64,000 nucleotides of DNA from Actinomycetota bacterium (lineage in GTDB: Bacteria; Actinomycetota; Acidimicrobiia; Acidimicrobiales; Ilumatobacteraceae), in assembly GCA_016870775.1 (NCBI GenBank), contig VGAK01000003.1, positions 55,981-119,980 on the forward strand, in the 5' to 3' direction. Positions 62,005 through 64,000 of the stretch are shown in pieces. Every line of letters starts with the position of its first letter. The stretch's first letter is position 1. A program made the position numbers and the translations under genes. The notes below the pieces were generated by a model that saw nothing but the letters and a program-made list of their open reading frames with translations, did not search any database and was not told where the DNA came from.

Positions 62005-64000
62005 TGCCCCGCAGGGATGACATCGAGACCGTCCTCATCATCGGCTCCGGGCCGATCGTCATCGGTCAGGCGTGCGAGTTCGACTATTCGGGCACGCAGG
62101 CCTGCCGGGTTCTGCGCAGCGAGGGGTACCGGGTGGTGCTCGCGAACTCGAATCCAGCCACGATCATGACCGACCCAGACTTCGCGGACCGCACCTACAT
62201 CGAGCCGCTCACGCCCGAGATTCTCCTCAAGATCATCGAGCGCGAGAGGCCCGACGCCGTGCTTCCCACGCTCGGGGGGCAGACCGGGCTCAACCTTGCC
62301 ATGGCCCTGCATGGCAAGGGGTTGGTGGGTGTGCCGGGGACCCCGGAGTTGATCGGTGCGAACGCCGAGGCGATCGCCACGGCCGAGGATCGCGACCGCT
62401 TCAAGCAGGCGATGCTCGAGATCGGACTGTTGGTGCCCCGGAGCGGGATCGCACATTCCATGGAGGAGGCCGAGCAAGTCCTCGCCGAGATCGGCCTGCC
62501 CGTCATCATCCGGCCCGCCTACATCCTCGGTGGTCGGGGCACCGGGATCGCGGAAAGCCGGGAGGAGTTCCGCAAGATCGCCGCCAACGGTCTGGATGCG
62601 AGTCCGATCCGGGAGATCCTGATCGAGACATCGATCGTGGGCTGGAAGGAGTACGAGCTCGAGGTGATGCGCGACCGTGCGGACAACTGCGTGATCATCT
62701 GCAGCATCGAGAATCTCGACCCGATGGGCGTCCACACGGGTGACTCGATCACGGTTGCCCCCGCCCAGACGCTCTCAGATGTCGAATACCAGGCGATGCG
62801 CAACGCCGCCTTCAAGTGCATCCGGAGAGTCGGCGTGGAAACCGGCGGGTCGAACGTGCAGTTCGCCGTGAATCCCACAGACGGGGAGATGGTCGTGATC
62901 GAGATGAACCCCCGGGTCTCCCGTTCCTCGGCTCTCGCCTCGAAGGCCACCGGCTTTCCGATCGCAAAGATCGCCGCCAAGCTCGCCGTGGGGTACACGC
63001 TCGACGAGATCCCCAACGACATCACCCGCAAGACACCGGCGAGTTTCGAGCCGACGATCGACTACGTCGTGACAAAGGTCCCGCGCTGGGCCTTCGAGAA
63101 GTTGCCCGGCACCTCCGGGGTGCTCGGGACCCAGATGCAGAGCGTGGGCGAGGTGATGGCGATCGGTCGAACGTTCCCCGAGAGCCTGCAGAAGAGTCTG
63201 CGCTCGTTGGAGCAGGGTCGCTGGGGCCTGAACGCCGACCCCGGGGAGTCACGGCTGGCATCCATTGACGACGAGACGCTGCTCGCCATGGTCGCGATCC
63301 CCACGCCCGAGCGCATCTTCCAGGCGGGGGAGGCCCTCCGGCGCGGTCTCGTGTCGCATGTGCAGCAGGCGACCAGCATCGACCCGTGGTTCATCGACCA
63401 GATGTCGATGATCGTGGAGGAGCGGCTCGAGATCGAGGGGCGCGATCTCGCCTCGATGGACAGGGCGGGGATGCGCCGCGCGAAGCGGCTCGGTTTCTCC
63501 GATGCCCAGATCGCCCACCTCACCGGCTCCGACGAGGACTCGGTGCGGGCCCGGCGCCTCGAGCTCGGCGTGGTCCCCACGTACAAGACGGTCGACACCT
63601 GCAGCGCCGAGTTCGAGGCGAGCACCCCGTACCACTACTCGACGTACGAGGACGAGACAGAGGTGCGTCCGAGCGACCGACAGCGCGTCGTCATCCTCGG
63701 GTCGGGTCCGAACCGGATCGGGCAGGGGATCGAGTTCGACTACTGCTGCGTGCACGCGAGTTTCGCGCTCCGCGATGCTGGCTTCGAATCGGTGATGCTG
63801 AACTGCAATCCCGAGACGGTGTCGACCGACTACGACACCTCCGATCGGCTGTACTTCGAGCCGCTCACACGCGAGGACGTGCTGAATGTCATCGCCTCGG
63901 AGACCGCGGCGGCCGGTGGTCGACCGCCGCGGGTGATCGTGAGCCTCGGGGGACAGACGCCACTCAAACTGTCCGGGCTGATTCCGGTGGATCTCATCGC
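62004..64000 (+). CDS. carB: Carbamoyl-phosphate synthase large subunit, N-terminal part (3' end outside window)
   Basis: 665 complete codons from ATG 62004, open to the last base. The first ATP-grasp half includes [52 protein letters not shown] and [20 protein letters not shown]. The oligomerisation helices follow, and the second half begins with [20 protein letters not shown] at about residue 560. It makes carbamoyl phosphate from bicarbonate, ammonia and two ATP. Roughly 60% of the protein is visible. Confidence 0.97.
   Translation, partial: MPRRDDIETVLIIGSGPIVIGQACEFDYSGTQACRVLRSEGYRVVLANSNPATIMTDPDFADRTYIEPLTPEILLKIIERERPDAVLPTLGGQTGLNLAMALHGKGLVGVPGTPELIGANAEAIATAEDRDRFKQAMLEIGLLVPRSGIAHSMEEAEQVLAEIGLPVIIRPAYILGGRGTGIAESREEFRKIAANGLDASPIREILIETSIVGWKEYELEVMRDRADNCVIICSIENLDPMGVHTGDSITVAPAQTLSDVEYQAMRNAAFKCIRRVGVETGGSNVQFAVNPTDGEMVVIEMNPRVSRSSALASKATGFPIAKIAAKLAVGYTLDEIPNDITRKTPASFEPTIDYVVTKVPRWAFEKLPGTSGVLGTQMQSVGEVMAIGRTFPESLQKSLRSLEQGRWGLNADPGESRLASIDDETLLAMVAIPTPERIFQAGEALRRGLVSHVQQATSIDPWFIDQMSMIVEERLEIEGRDLASMDRAGMRRAKRLGFSDAQIAHLTGSDEDSVRARRLELGVVPTYKTVDTCSAEFEASTPYHYSTYEDETEVRPSDRQRVVILGSGPNRIGQGIEFDYCCVHASFALRDAGFESVMLNCNPETVSTDYDTSDRLYFEPLTREDVLNVIASETAAAGGRPPRVIVSLGGQTPLKLSGLIPVDLI

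Noticed and set aside
1..64000. Defence island, prophage, insertion sequence or biosynthetic cluster
   Set aside because: No transposase, integrase, restriction, toxin-antitoxin, capsid or PKS/NRPS genes are seen; composition and gene order are those of a core chromosome.

Overview
This is a GC-rich (roughly two-thirds G+C by eye) chromosomal stretch from an actinobacterium. The evidence is the gene set. It includes mycothiol synthesis (mshC), an F420H2:NADP oxidoreductase and an LLM-type F420 enzyme, a phosphatidylinositol-mannoside cluster (PI-phosphate synthase, PatA-like acyltransferase, PimA), an InhA-type enoyl-ACP reductase, a bacterial proteasome activator (Bpa), SepF, eukaryote-like IleRS, a DdbA-like histone-H1/DksA fusion and the classical actinobacterial ruv-sec-rel and aro-efp-nusB-pyr orders. 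It is not a close mycobacterium or streptomycete; a deep lineage such as Acidimicrobiia is my guess, not proven. I see no mobile element, phage, CRISPR array, tRNA or rRNA. The window is almost entirely core metabolism and information processing, and no gap between genes exceeds about 215 bp.

Layout: (1) 1-8.0 kb, distal division cluster: ftsZ (cut at the window edge), yggS, sepF, yggT, ileS, an H1/DksA-like protein, lspA, rluD. (2) 8.0-20.9 kb, a mixed block: Rrf2 regulator, phosphodiesterase, bpa, dnaE, an unrecognised protein, a nitroreductase; a reverse-strand pair (fabI and a DUF255 thioredoxin-fold protein); F420 reductase and mshC overlapping by ATGA; a PlsC-like acyltransferase. (3) 21-34.9 kb: thrS, HIT protein, PIM genes, an M48-like pseudoprotease, a DUF3048 lipoprotein, pdxST, yebC, peroxiredoxin, ruvCAB. 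(4) 34.9-42.5 kb: queA, tgt, yajC, secDF, rel. (5) 42.5-50.3 kb: hisS, aspS, alaS, ruvX, mltG. (6) 50.3-56.5 kb: shikimate genes aroE-C-K-B-Q, pepQ, efp, nusB. (7) 56.5-64 kb: a DUF2079 membrane protein, then the pyrimidine operon pyrR-pyrB-pyrC-carA-carB (carB runs off the end).

The most striking signals are regulatory. Many start codons (ATG or GTG) sit exactly 6 nt, or 7-9 nt, after a TAnnnT hexamer, as expected for leaderless mRNAs read from a -10-only promoter. In five places the TAG stop codon of one gene is itself the start of the next promoter's -10 element. At 26.64 kb two divergent genes share a 17-bp spacer in which the two -10 elements overlap by 5 bp. A near-perfect LexA (SOS) box lies over the ruvC start codon. 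The pyr operon has a full leader: promoter, PyrR-binding loop, ribosome site, a 27-codon leader ORF containing a 9-bp-stem hairpin, and ATGA coupling to pyrR. The 3' end of yggS, including its stop codon, has been amplified into nearly four 36-bp hairpin-forming copies.
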